Of a stretch of 64,000 nucleotides of DNA, positions 1-8,706 are shown piece by piece; positions within the stretch are counted from its first letter, which is position 1; every line of letters starts with the position of its first letter. The notes below the pieces were generated by a model. It saw only the letters and a list, made by a program, of their open reading frames with translations, was not told where the DNA came from and did not search any database. The position numbers were made by a program, and so were the translations under genes. The stretch lies in the NCBI RefSeq assembly GCF_003688415.1, contig NZ_REFJ01000003.1, positions 310,001-374,000 on the forward strand, written 5' to 3'. The stretch comes from Umboniibacter marinipuniceus. Lineage in GTDB: Bacteria > Pseudomonadota > Gammaproteobacteria > Pseudomonadales > DSM-25080.

Positions 1-249
1 AATGCGATTCGCACTAAAAACCTCATCGAGAAGTGTGATGTCGCTATTATTCGCTTTGGCGATCAGTACAAACAGTGGAATGCGGCCTTTGATGCAGGAT
101 ACTGCGCCGCGCTGGGCAAACCCTATATTACCCTTCATAGTGAAGATATTATTCACCCGTTGAAGGAGGTAGATGCCGCCGCACTTGCTTGGGCGACATC
201 GCCAGAACAGGTGGTGGAGGTTTTGAAATACGTGGCCAGCGACAACTAA
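1..249 (+). CDS. ytoQ: YtoQ family protein, C-terminal part (5' end outside window)
   Basis: The reading frame is open from the first base of the window and ends at a TAA at 247-249, giving the last 82 residues of a protein whose start lies upstream. The visible text includes NAIRTKNLIEKCDV, RFGDQYKQWNAAFDAGYC and EVDAAALAWA, which I recognise as the C-terminal half of the YtoQ family, a small protein related in fold to nucleoside deoxyribosyltransferases. The biochemical role of YtoQ is not established. It converges with the acetoacetyl-CoA synthetase gene; the 149 bases between them contain a long inverted repeat. Family assignment is from memory of conserved residues. Confidence 0.75.
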   Translation, partial: NAIRTKNLIEKCDVAIIRFGDQYKQWNAAFDAGYCAALGKPYITLHSEDIIHPLKEVDAAALAWATSPEQVVEVLKYVASDN

Positions 250-297
250 ACGCGGACGATGTGTTGGTATTAACGCTTAATCTTTAAGGGGTAGGCT

Positions 298-341
298 ACC
301 CGTATTGGGCATTAGCTTGGAAGCGGAATGCCCAATAGGGT
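298..341. repeat. Long inverted repeat between convergent genes
   Basis: Two arms (298-313 and 327-341) pair over 15 bp with a single bulged G and a 13-base loop. It sits between two converging genes, as a bidirectional terminator would, but neither strand has a clear T run after the stem. It may be a weak terminator or an mRNA 3'-end stabiliser. Confidence 0.45.
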
Positions 342-398
342 ATGTCACAATCTTAGAATAACTAGCAAAAATGCTCTGTTGGCAACTAATCTGGCTGC

Positions 399-2324
399 TT
401 AGCTCTGCAACGCCGGTAAATCTTTAAAGAGTGAGAGCGACTCAGGATTTGCCAGTGCATCGGTATTTTTGACCGCTTCACCATGCACCACCTGACGCAC
501 TGCTACCTCTGTAATTTTTCCACTAAGGGTTCTAGGAATGTCCGCTACCGCAATGATTTTTGCTGGTACATGTCGGGGCGTGTTCTGCTCTCGAATTCGC
601 TTCGCTATAGCTTGCTTAAGTGAATCATCAAGCACTGCACCTGCTTTCATACGAACAAACAGTACCACACGGGTATCATCTTCCCATTGCTGACCAATAC
701 AGATGGACTCCTCTACCTCGGAAAAACTCTCGACTTCCCTATAGATTTCCGCAGTACCTATTCGAACCCCACCCGGATTCAGTAATGCATCTGAACGCCC
801 GAAGATAATAAGACCGCCCTGCCGCGTAATCTCCGCGTAGTCGCCATGTGACCAAGTATTTTCAAAGTGTTCGAAATACGCAGCATGATACTTTTTATCA
901 CCGTCATCACCCACGAAGTTCAGAGGCATTGAAGGAAACGGCTGAGTACACACTAACTCCCCCTTCTGACCAACAAGCGCATTGGCCTCGTCATCCCAAA
1001 CGTTAGTCGCCATTCCTAGCGCAAGACACTGAATCTCACCTTTAAACACCGGTATTGTGGGATTTCCACAGGCAAAACAGCCTAGCAGGTCCGTTCCGCC
1101 GATAATGGAGGCTAGGCAGACATCTGCCTTAATATGCTGATAGACAAAGTCAAAGCCCTCAGGCGCTAGGGGTGAACCCGTGGAGAAGAGCACTCTAAGC
1201 GGTTTAAGATGAAAATGTTCACGAGGATGGTAGCCTGCCTTTTCGATCGCCGCGAGGTATTTGGCGGAGGTGCCAAAATGCGTGACGTCATAGCGCTCGC
1301 TTAGCTCCCACATCCTGTTAGGCCCGCCTACAAATGGCGATCCGTCATAACAGACTAAGGTTGTACCGCAGGCCAAAGCACTAACCTGCCAGTTCCACAT
1401 CATCCAACCGCAGGTGGTAAAGTACATGAGTCGGTCACCGGCCTTCATATCACCGTGAAACGCGTGCTCCTTGCGATGCTGAATAAGCGCGCCACCCACA
1501 CTGTGTTGAATGCACTTAGGTTTACCTGTAGTCCCGGAAGAATAGAGCACAAACAAGGGATCATTAAATCCCACTTGAATGAAGTTTAAACCTTGGTGTG
1601 GGGTGGCAACCACTTCGGCCATTGAGTAGTAAGCTGAAAAATTATCTTCGCAGCTTACGTAATCTTCAACAATCACCGCTTGGAGTGATGGTAACGCTGC
1701 TACGATTTCATCCACCTTTGACTTCATTGGGACTAATTTCGTGTTGTAGTGATAAGCATTAATAGTAAAGAGCGCTTTAGGAGCCACCTGACCAAAACGA
1801 TCAACTAAGCCGGCTACGCCAAAGTCAGGTGAACAACTGGTCCACACCGCACCCAATGAAGCAGTTGCCAGCAACCCTACTACAGCCGTTATACCATGTG
1901 GCACAAAGCCAGCGACCACATCACCCTGACCAACGCCTTGCTGGGCAAGAAATTCGCTTGCCGAAGCCACTTGCTCACGTAATTGAGCAAAGCTCAAGCT
2001 ATGTTCACGGCCATCTTCCCAGAGCGCTATAATGGCAAGATCTTCGTCCTTGCCTTGAAGCAAGTTTTCAGCATAGTTAAGGCGTGCTTGAGGAAAAAAT
2101 CGGGCCTTAAACATTTCCTTGTGCGAACTCAAATAAGGTTTTTCACCTTTGGTGCCCACAATCCCGGTGCTATCCCATACTGCCGACCAAAAGTCTTCAA
2201 GGTTATTAATGCTCCAGTCATGGAAGTCTGCATAGTTATTGAACGGCCCCAACTGCTGTGCCAGTTTAGCCATCGCTGAATTTTCGAGTGCTTCCGCACT
2301 TGGTTGCCAGAGTAGTGAAGTCAT
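399..2324 (-). CDS. aacS: Acetoacetyl-CoA synthetase (acetoacetate-CoA ligase)
   Basis: A 641-residue ANL-superfamily (acyl-adenylating) enzyme of normal family length. It should activate acetoacetate with ATP and CoA to acetoacetyl-CoA in the cytosol, linking ketone-body or PHB-derived acetoacetate to central metabolism. The P-loop-like adenylation motif YSSGTTGKPKC is at about residues 261-271. The hinge region GDYAEI and GRSDALLNPGGVRIG follows, and the catalytic-lysine motif LSGKITEV lies near the C-terminus. The N-terminal YADFHDWSINNLEDFWSAVWD segment is the acetyl-CoA-synthetase-like N-terminal domain and favours AacS over short-chain acyl-CoA ligases. It is a single gene on the minus strand with no operon partner. 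The upstream 266 bp hold its promoter region and a short tandem repeat. Confidence 0.93.
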   Translation of the reverse strand: MTSLLWQPSAEALENSAMAKLAQQLGPFNNYADFHDWSINNLEDFWSAVWDSTGIVGTKGEKPYLSSHKEMFKARFFPQARLNYAENLLQGKDEDLAIIALWEDGREHSLSFAQLREQVASASEFLAQQGVGQGDVVAGFVPHGITAVVGLLATASLGAVWTSCSPDFGVAGLVDRFGQVAPKALFTINAYHYNTKLVPMKSKVDEIVAALPSLQAVIVEDYVSCEDNFSAYYSMAEVVATPHQGLNFIQVGFNDPLFVLYSSGTTGKPKCIQHSVGGALIQHRKEHAFHGDMKAGDRLMYFTTCGWMMWNWQVSALACGTTLVCYDGSPFVGGPNRMWELSERYDVTHFGTSAKYLAAIEKAGYHPREHFHLKPLRVLFSTGSPLAPEGFDFVYQHIKADVCLASIIGGTDLLGCFACGNPTIPVFKGEIQCLALGMATNVWDDEANALVGQKGELVCTQPFPSMPLNFVGDDGDKKYHAAYFEHFENTWSHGDYAEITRQGGLIIFGRSDALLNPGGVRIGTAEIYREVESFSEVEESICIGQQWEDDTRVVLFVRMKAGAVLDDSLKQAIAKRIREQNTPRHVPAKIIAVADIPRTLSGKITEVAVRQVVHGEAVKNTDALANPESLSLFKDLPALQS

Positions 2325-2511
2325 GAAGCTCTTATCGTTGTTATTAAAATTATATTGAGTATATCAAAGCCTACCTTAAAGTACGTACGACCTTAGCCTG
2401 ATAAATACTCATTTGAGGCCAATCAAATTTCACCCGAGAACGCCGTATTCGAGATTACTCATTCGACGTAACAACGCAGTGCGCCGCCTAGTGAATAGAG
2501 GAAAAACTAGC

Positions 2512-2571
2512 GCGGCCTAAACGCTATGACCTCGGCCTAAACTCTGTGACCGCGGCCTAAACGCTATGACC
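2512..2571. repeat. Three tandem copies of a 20-bp unit
   Basis: Three head-to-tail 20-bp units (2512-2531, 2532-2551, 2552-2571) share the core CGGCCTAAACGCTATGACC. Units 1 and 3 are identical and the middle copy differs at three positions. They lie in the 266-bp gap between aacS and the lipoprotein gene, just beyond the lipoprotein gene's 3' end and about 190 bp upstream of the aacS start. Exact conservation of the outer copies suggests a recent duplication. Function is unknown; a protein-binding site array is possible. Confidence 0.85.
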
Positions 2572-2590
2572 AGATGAGATCAAAGTGTAC

Positions 2591-3229
2591 CTAAAGGTAA
2601 ACGGAATTATTATGCGAATTTCGGATGGGCGTACACTCGCGATTAGCGCGAAAGCACTGGCTTCGTTGATATGCCTCTAGACGAAGTTCGAAGCCGCGTA
2701 ACTCTCTGGCATCGAAATCATCATTTCTGGCTAATTCAATCGCCTCGGTCTGATAACGAACCGCCATTCTGAAGTCGCCGTTCGCCGCAAAGATCGCGGC
2801 GGCAGTGTCTTGCTCAGCGGCGGTTAGCTCGCCAAGGCGAAGCATAGTCTGTAGCCACCGGAAGGCCTCGCGGGGATCATACCAGTGGTCGTCAGGTGTG
2901 GTGACCAAAAACCAAGCTAAGTCATTAATGGCAGGTTTGTAATCCGCTACGGCCGCCCGCTGTAGCCAGGCGGTTGCTCTTGTGGGATTAGGTTCCATAT
3001 CTATTCCGTGAAGAAAGACCGTGGCTAATGAATGAGCGCATTCCGGCAGCACCTCGGCACACTGTTCGAGGTAGTAGAAGCCACGCTGGCGATCATTGAG
3101 ATCTTTGGACTCATACAATGATAACGCTTCCTCATACTGCGCCTCAGGTTGGCCCTGCTCAAGCGGAGATATTGCTTCTTCACAACCCGCCAACGCCCAT
3201 AGCACTATCAAAAACGAAATTCTCAACAT
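2591..3229 (-). CDS. Putative lipoprotein with Sel1/TPR-like repeats
   Basis: A 212-residue protein. The first 16 residues form a lipoprotein signal peptide ending in the lipobox LAGC, with Glu at +2. The rest is helical-repeat-like: ARATAWLQRAAVADYKPAINDLAWFL resembles Sel1/TPR repeats, and an EAFRWLQTMLRLGELTAAE segment follows. Such repeats usually scaffold protein-protein contacts at the membrane. The gene lies 82 bp downstream of the ABC permease on the same strand and could be the last gene of that operon, although a separate transcript is possible. No catalytic motif is visible and no specific function can be assigned. Confidence 0.7.
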   Translation of the reverse strand: MLRISFLIVLWALAGCEEAISPLEQGQPEAQYEEALSLYESKDLNDRQRGFYYLEQCAEVLPECAHSLATVFLHGIDMEPNPTRATAWLQRAAVADYKPAINDLAWFLVTTPDDHWYDPREAFRWLQTMLRLGELTAAEQDTAAAIFAANGDFRMAVRYQTEAIELARNDDFDARELRGFELRLEAYQRSQCFRANRECTPIRNSHNNSVYL

Positions 3230-3311
3230 CTCTTTCTACTCACTCTCTGCTGCAACGCTCTCAGCGGCGAAACTTGCCGCCATGGCCTACCTCAAGTTTA
3301 GCCGCCATCGC

Positions 3312-4547
3312 TTAAACGTGTTGTAGCGCCTCAATGGGATTGAGGCGAGCGGCTTGTTTGGCGGGATAGATGCCGAAACCCAACCCTACCAGGGAGCAGA
3401 TTGCCACCGCGCCAATAATTGCCATGAAGGAGAAGGCAACCTCCCACTCTGCCATAAAGGCAATCACCCATGAAAGAATAACGCCGAATACCACGCCCAT
3501 TAGCGCGCCCACCAAAGTGATAACAACCGTTTCGACTAAAAACTGACGGGTGATATCCGCTTGTGTAGCCCCTATTGCACGCCGCAGACCAATTTCCTGA
3601 GTTCGTTCAAGAACCGTAGCCAACATGATATTCATAATACCGATACCGCCCACCAGCAATGAAATACCTGCCACGGCTGACATCACCCAATTAAAGACGC
3701 GTTGAGTTTGACGGTGCTGTTCTAGCAGTTCGGCTGGGACGGTGATGCTAAAGTCCTTTAGCCCCCCATGTCGTGCCATGAGAAACTGTTCAAGTAACGC
3801 TGCAACTTGAGTTTGGTCGGTTCCTGGTACAATGTGAAACTTTAACTGGGTGTAGGGGCTAGCGTCAGTGGAGACCTGAAGCTTGGTGTGATAAGTACTA
3901 AATGGTAGATAGATTCTAAAACGCTCACCACCAGTTGAAAGCCCCTCAATACGCTGTGTTGATTCGGTTTTTGAGGCGATAATCCCAACTACTTCGAACC
4001 ACAGATGGTTGACCTTCACTAAGCCCCCAATTACGGGCTGATCACGAAACAGAGCCTGAGCCGCTTCATCGGTAATCACAGCTACCTGCCGATAGCGTTG
4101 AAAATCTTCAATATCAAAGGTCCTGCCCTGATCAACATCAAGTGATGCGTTCTCTAAAAACGCCTCCGTCACCCCAAGCACCTGCGGGGAGGCCTTCGCA
4201 AAGTCAGTGAATACTTGCTCTAACTCCAGCGTTGATGAGGCGGAAAAACCCTCAACAAAATCAAAGCTCTCGGCCACAGCCAACACGTCCTGATGACTCA
4301 GCCCAACACTTAGCTCGCGGGCGTCTGCATCGCTAGCGGACTGGTCAACGTAATCCACCACCACGCTATGAAGACCCAACGTCTCAATCGCCTTGAGCGC
4401 TGCTCGTTCGGCACCAACACCTATGTTTTGCATGGCCACTACCGCACCAACACCGAAAATCATCCCAAGAAGTGTTAACGAGGTTCGTAGGCGGTGATGT
4501 AGCATCTGCTCAACCGCCTGCTTAATTTCATTTAGTTGAATCATCAT
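3312..4547 (-). CDS. MacB/FtsX-type ABC transporter permease
   Basis: A 411-residue inner-membrane permease of the MacB/LolC/FtsX superfamily. A membrane helix near residues 20-40 (LTLLGMIFGVGAVVAM) is followed by a large periplasmic MacB_PCD-like domain. Three C-terminal helices form the FtsX domain, with the typical ATVLERTQEIGLRRAIGAT coupling region (about 310-330) and a GIYPAKQAARLNPIEAL tail. These permeases do not pass small solutes through a channel; they work as mechanotransmitters that drive periplasmic adaptors. The ATPase is encoded separately, unlike E. coli MacB where it is fused. The start ATG overlaps the stop of the upstream adaptor gene by 4 bp (ATGA), implying translational coupling. 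The substrate is unknown. Confidence 0.88.
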   Translation of the reverse strand: MMIQLNEIKQAVEQMLHHRLRTSLTLLGMIFGVGAVVAMQNIGVGAERAALKAIETLGLHSVVVDYVDQSASDADARELSVGLSHQDVLAVAESFDFVEGFSASSTLELEQVFTDFAKASPQVLGVTEAFLENASLDVDQGRTFDIEDFQRYRQVAVITDEAAQALFRDQPVIGGLVKVNHLWFEVVGIIASKTESTQRIEGLSTGGERFRIYLPFSTYHTKLQVSTDASPYTQLKFHIVPGTDQTQVAALLEQFLMARHGGLKDFSITVPAELLEQHRQTQRVFNWVMSAVAGISLLVGGIGIMNIMLATVLERTQEIGLRRAIGATQADITRQFLVETVVITLVGALMGVVFGVILSWVIAFMAEWEVAFSFMAIIGAVAICSLVGLGFGIYPAKQAARLNPIEALQHV

Positions 4548-5773
4548 GGCAGGATAATCACCTCATCGCCCTCGTTTAAACCACTTAAAACCTGAACCCG
4601 ACTTAAGGTACGCAAGCCCAACTCAAGCTCGCGCCGTTCGCGAGTACCATTATTGTTGACATAGGCGACACTTACACCTTGTTCGCGCGTGAGTGCGGTG
4701 AGCGGTATTTGCAGCGCATCGCTAACATTAGCAATCATAAACGTGGCCTGAAAACTAAGGTTAATTCGGCCTGCAATGGCGGCAGGAATTTCATCAAACC
4801 CCACTTTAATACTGAACCACTTACCGCGACGATTCTCTCGCTCTGCCGCGAGCTGAGCAATACTGGTTACCTTGGCGGCTAACTGCACATCAGGATAGGC
4901 ATCAAGGCGAAGGCTTACCGGCGTACCAACCACAATTCCAGCCGAGTCTCCGGCCAAAACATGAACCTCGCCCTCTAATTGGCTTAAGTCGGGCATCTCG
5001 GCGATAGCAGTACCACCCCACTCCACTGAACCACTGGTAACCGGCTCGCCACTTCGTGATGAGCGAAGCAGTTTAACTACACCATCGTGCGGCGCAAGAA
5101 TCTCAGTATCCGCCAACAGTGCTTGAAAACGATTTACGTCCCGCTCGAAGCGTTCAACCTGAATCTGAGTTAGGCGCTCCTTTGAACTTCGACGTTCACC
5201 ATTCGAGTCGCGGTCCCATTCAAGATAACTTCCTCGTGCTTGGGTGTAAGCTAAGTTTCGCCCGTTGTCGATCTGCTCGATACGCGAGTAGACCGTGTCC
5301 AAGTCAGAGCTAAAGGTTTCAATTAGCGCTACCTCGTCTTCCACCACCTGCAAATCATAGCCAATCTCGATATCCCGCTTGGCATAGTCAGAACTATCGG
5401 CGACACCTCGCGAAGACTCACTCGCTACATTCAATTTGTTGGTATTGAATTGAAACTCTGCAATCTCCCCGTTCAACCTAGCTACTACATCACCGGCTTT
5501 AACTTCAGTACCGTCCTCTACCACCCAGTCAATGGTGTGTATATTGCCTGGCTGCAATGACAATCTGGTAGCCTGAGCACTAACGATTTCTCCCGCGGCG
5601 GTGACCGTATGGGCTAATTCACCTCGCACAGCTGGCTGTGTGAGTACTGAGGGCGAGGAGTCAGTGCATCCGCCTAGTAGAACCAGCATAGCCATGCTCA
5701 ATAGCACACTTCTTGCCCCCAACAAATAGGAACGCTCACCCGTCGCTTCACTGAGCTTCGTCAACCTGGTCAT
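4544..5773 (-). CDS. HlyD/RND-type periplasmic adaptor, lipoprotein (adaptor 3)
   Basis: A 409-residue membrane-fusion protein. The lipobox LLGGC is at about residues 33-37 with Thr at +2, so by the usual +2 rule it would not be retained in the inner membrane. The hydrophobic signal starts well inside the frame, and a Met just before it (SMAMLVLLGGC) could be the real start. A lipoyl/barrel-sandwich half-motif (WVVEDGTEVKAGDVVARLNGE) comes first. A predicted alpha-helical hairpin follows, then the second lipoyl half (ILAPHDGVVKLL) and a beta-barrel domain ending in VQVLSGLNEGDEVIIL. This is the longest of three consecutive adaptors. It overlaps the permease start by 4 bp and the stop of the preceding adaptor by 4 bp. 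Confidence 0.85.
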   Translation of the reverse strand: MTRLTKLSEATGERSYLLGARSVLLSMAMLVLLGGCTDSSPSVLTQPAVRGELAHTVTAAGEIVSAQATRLSLQPGNIHTIDWVVEDGTEVKAGDVVARLNGEIAEFQFNTNKLNVASESSRGVADSSDYAKRDIEIGYDLQVVEDEVALIETFSSDLDTVYSRIEQIDNGRNLAYTQARGSYLEWDRDSNGERRSSKERLTQIQVERFERDVNRFQALLADTEILAPHDGVVKLLRSSRSGEPVTSGSVEWGGTAIAEMPDLSQLEGEVHVLAGDSAGIVVGTPVSLRLDAYPDVQLAAKVTSIAQLAAERENRRGKWFSIKVGFDEIPAAIAGRINLSFQATFMIANVSDALQIPLTALTREQGVSVAYVNNNGTRERRELELGLRTLSRVQVLSGLNEGDEVIILP

Positions 5774-6741
5774 TGCCCTATCTCCTCAAACCGAATCTGA
5801 GCCTTCAAACCTGGTCTCATCACTTGAGGGTCAGGATCAACCACTTCCACCACAACGTCGGCATACACCGCGCTATTTTGCTGTCTGTATACCGTAGATA
5901 CAGACTTGACTCTACCTTGCCAACTTCGATCATCAACCGAATCAATCTTTAAACTGACCGGCTCTTCTAGATTAATCGCCCTGAGATCACGCTCCGGCAC
6001 GGCCACCCTTACTTCGATAAAGTTAAGATCAGAAATGGATACCACCGCAAGCGCTCGATAGACGTCCGAACCGGCCGCAAACTTCTCGCCCCCAAATCCA
6101 CTTTGATAAAGGAGGATGCCATCCTGAGGCGCGGTTAAAGACATCTGGGAGATACCCTGTGACATCGATGCTACCCGAGCTTGTAAACGGACTAACTCGG
6201 CTTCGTCTACCGTTTGCTCAGCCGCTGCAGACGTTTCCTGTTGTTCGATTGAAGACTCTATTTCTCGTACCTTCTCGGCGGCAATTTGCGCATCCAACTG
6301 ATAGATTCGGCGCTCAACCTCAGGCATTACAGGGTCATTGATAGAAGCTTTGAGCTGCGCTTTATCACGATTCATTTCCGCTTCAGCGAGGTTAAGGCGA
6401 AGCTCCTGAAGGGTCTGGTCCAATTGCAGCGCTTTGTCTTGAATACTCTGTTGGCGCTGAGCCAGCTGCGATTGCTGTTCCTGAAGCCGACGCCTTGGTT
6501 CACTTGGGTCAAACCAAACCACCGGATCCCCCTGACTCACCAGCGAGCCCTCTGGAGCCATCCGCAACACTTTAAACTGCCAAACGCGTTCAATCGCCGG
6601 CGGTGTAATAAATGTTTCTCTGAAGGAACGCAGCTCGCCGGTATAACGCAAACCTTCATCACGTGAAACACCAGATTGAATTGCCGAGTTATCGCAGGCC
6701 GCTAATAGCATCCCGACCACTAAAATACTAAGACGGTTCAT
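5770..6741 (-). CDS. HlyD-type periplasmic adaptor, lipoprotein (adaptor 2)
   Basis: A 323-residue membrane-fusion protein with a short lipoprotein signal ending in LLAAC and Asp at +2, the classical inner-membrane retention signal. The first lipoyl half-motif (MAPEGSLVSQGDPVVWFD) is near residues 60-80. A long charged and Gln-rich coiled-coil hairpin (about 80-195) and the second lipoyl half (LTAPQDGILLYQ) come next, followed by a beta-barrel domain. Compared with MacA it lacks a long C-terminal membrane-proximal domain. It overlaps both neighbours by 4 bp. Paired with its two sister adaptors it suggests a hetero-oligomeric adaptor ring, but this is inference. Confidence 0.85.
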   Translation of the reverse strand: MNRLSILVVGMLLAACDNSAIQSGVSRDEGLRYTGELRSFRETFITPPAIERVWQFKVLRMAPEGSLVSQGDPVVWFDPSEPRRRLQEQQSQLAQRQQSIQDKALQLDQTLQELRLNLAEAEMNRDKAQLKASINDPVMPEVERRIYQLDAQIAAEKVREIESSIEQQETSAAAEQTVDEAELVRLQARVASMSQGISQMSLTAPQDGILLYQSGFGGEKFAAGSDVYRALAVVSISDLNFIEVRVAVPERDLRAINLEEPVSLKIDSVDDRSWQGRVKSVSTVYRQQNSAVYADVVVEVVDPDPQVMRPGLKAQIRFEEIGQ

Positions 6742-7685
6742 TGAGCTACCTCCACGCGAGCACTCATTCCAGGGCTTAATTCCATGGTGCTTTGACCGGT
6801 GAATTCAATATGAACCGGCACCCAGCGGCCAAGTCCTCTTCGTTCGAGCTCAACACCCGCATCGCCCACTGAAGTAATGGTGCCTTCAACTGTTTGTGAT
6901 GGATCTTTATCAAAACGAATGTCAACGCTGACGCCGGTATCAACTGAGTTGGCGTCAACCTCGCTGACCCACGCTCGGAGTGACGAACCACCGAGTGGAA
7001 GCAGTTTTAGCACACTCGAGCCGGGATCAAGACTATCTCCAATTTGAACATCCCTTTCTTGGAATCGCGAGCGCTGATAAATGACCAACACATCCTCGTT
7101 CGCGAAGATGGTACTGCGCTCAATTTCACCCTGAGCAAACGCGTACTCGGCACGCAGGCGCTCAATATTGAGCGCGCGCGTCTGAGCTTGGCTACGATTA
7201 CGCTCAGCAGTAAATTCAGCTGCTTCAAGCGCTTTCTCCAACTCAAGCTCAGCGCTAAGCACGGCGAATTCGGCATCCGCTATCTCTTTGCGGCTTGAAA
7301 AACTAGTTTGGCGCTCCGCGATTAACCTCGCTTTTTCCAACTCCAAACGCGCCACGTCAATACGGCGCTGAGCCGAGAGACTCGCTAGCGCTTCAGTGCG
7401 CGCTTGAACCGCAACGTTATCTTCGGCGGCAATGAGTTGCTCTTCGAATTGATCAAAACGTGATTGCAGAGCTTCGGTATCGAAACTCACTAAGGGCTCA
7501 CCAGCTTTTACCACCGCACCTTCATCTGCCATCCAAACAATCTTTCGCGACCAACCGGCATAAAGATGCCGAGGGGTTGAAACAATGGACTGTTGAAGGG
7601 AGGTGACTTCAGCGGTCAATAACAATCGCTCCGCCGACGCCGAAACGCCAAGCAATGATAAACACAACACCGCTAAATATTTCAT
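6738..7685 (-). CDS. HlyD-type periplasmic adaptor with cleavable signal peptide (adaptor 1)
   Basis: A 315-residue membrane-fusion protein with a Sec signal peptide (MKYLAVLCLSLLGVSASA then E) and no lipobox, so it is probably soluble in the periplasm. The lipoyl half-motif MADEGAVVKAGEPLVSFD lies near residues 52-69. An alanine- and glutamate-rich coiled-coil hairpin covers about 75-190 (ELEKARLIAERQ, EIADAEFAVLSAELELEKALEAAE). The second half contains NEDVLVIYQ, followed by a beta-barrel region. It is the first of three adaptor genes after the ATPase and overlaps each neighbour by 4 bp. Its anchoring differs from the two lipoprotein adaptors. Substrate unknown. Confidence 0.83.
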   Translation of the reverse strand: MKYLAVLCLSLLGVSASAERLLLTAEVTSLQQSIVSTPRHLYAGWSRKIVWMADEGAVVKAGEPLVSFDTEALQSRFDQFEEQLIAAEDNVAVQARTEALASLSAQRRIDVARLELEKARLIAERQTSFSSRKEIADAEFAVLSAELELEKALEAAEFTAERNRSQAQTRALNIERLRAEYAFAQGEIERSTIFANEDVLVIYQRSRFQERDVQIGDSLDPGSSVLKLLPLGGSSLRAWVSEVDANSVDTGVSVDIRFDKDPSQTVEGTITSVGDAGVELERRGLGRWVPVHIEFTGQSTMELSPGMSARVEVAQ

Positions 7686-8365
7686 CGTAAATCCTCCCGC
7701 TGAATAACGCCGTCGCGCAGGAAGATAATCCGTTTTGCTAGCTCGGCAATTTCGAGCTCGTGTGTGACCAAAATGATGGTTTGCCCCTCGCTATTCAGAC
7801 GAGTAAGCAGCGCCATAATTTCAACCGCGGTTTTCGAGTCCAGCGCCCCGGTTGGTTCATCGGCAAAGAGGATTTTAGGCTCATTGACAAGTGCGCGCGC
7901 TATCGCTACCCGCTGACGCTGGCCGCCAGACATTTGGTTGGGTCGAAAATGTATCCGCTCTTCAAGCCCTAGCGAGCCGAGTAAATTGGTGGCTCGTTCG
8001 GTTGCTGCCGGCCAATCTGGATCTTTGCTGTACTGGATAGGAAGTAGCACGTTGTCCAACGCCGATAAACGCGGCATGAGATGAAAACTCTGGAAGACAA
8101 AACCAAAAGAGCGGTTGCGCACCGCAGACAGGGTGTCGTCCGAGTAATCCGCAATAGCTTCACCCGCCAGCTGGTAGCTTCCGGAGCTAGGCGTGTCTAG
8201 ACCACCTAAAATATTCATTAGGGTAGATTTTCCCGAGCCCGAGGGCCCCATAATGGCAACGAACTCTCCTTCCTCAATGGACAGGTCAAGAGCGCGAAGC
8301 ACGTGTAACTGTTGGTCACCCATGCTGAAATATTTGTCGATCTTACTTAACTCTATTAGCGCCAT
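7682..8365 (-). CDS. ABC transporter ATP-binding protein, MacB/LolD family
   Basis: A 227-residue cytoplasmic ATPase of usual LolD/MacB-NBD length. It shows Walker A GPSGSGKST (about residues 40-48), a Q-loop (FVFQSFHLMP), the signature MSGGQRQRVAIARAL, Walker B ILFADEPTGALD and the switch histidine in ILVTHE. The family powers FtsX-type permeases such as MacB, LolCE and FtsX. It is the first gene of a five-gene minus-strand operon whose members all overlap by exactly 4 bp: ATPase, three adaptors, permease. The operon lacks a TolC-like outer-membrane gene, so if it is an efflux pump it must borrow one encoded elsewhere. Confidence 0.92.
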   Translation of the reverse strand: MALIELSKIDKYFSMGDQQLHVLRALDLSIEEGEFVAIMGPSGSGKSTLMNILGGLDTPSSGSYQLAGEAIADYSDDTLSAVRNRSFGFVFQSFHLMPRLSALDNVLLPIQYSKDPDWPAATERATNLLGSLGLEERIHFRPNQMSGGQRQRVAIARALVNEPKILFADEPTGALDSKTAVEIMALLTRLNSEGQTIILVTHELEIAELAKRIIFLRDGVIQREDLR

Positions 8366-8706
8366 GTGGAGTGGGTACCCGTCCCTGTGGTTTGCAATGA
8401 CTTGGATAGCTAAGCATTTTGCTAGCTTTTAACTAATGGACGAGTCTACTTGCTTTCGCTAAGCACGCAACTAAGGAATAGGCGAAGGAGAGAGATGATC
8501 GCACGAAGCTTGCCTGGTGACGGCTAATCAGCATGAGTATTATTCACTTTCGTAGGGGTGTTGGTACAAACGCGAATGCACAAATTAGTCATTTGCTATA
8601 CACTGTCGCGCAACTACACTCAGCGAAGCGTCGCATCGCCGTTCGAATGACATACCCAACGGGTAATCAGGATAGCATTACGCGGCACCTTAAAAGGAAA
8701 AAAACC

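Noticed and set aside
6286-6666. 126-codon plus-strand open frame antisense to adaptor 2
   Set aside because: It lies wholly inside a well-supported adaptor gene, has no family motif and no clear ribosome site; it is a shadow frame.
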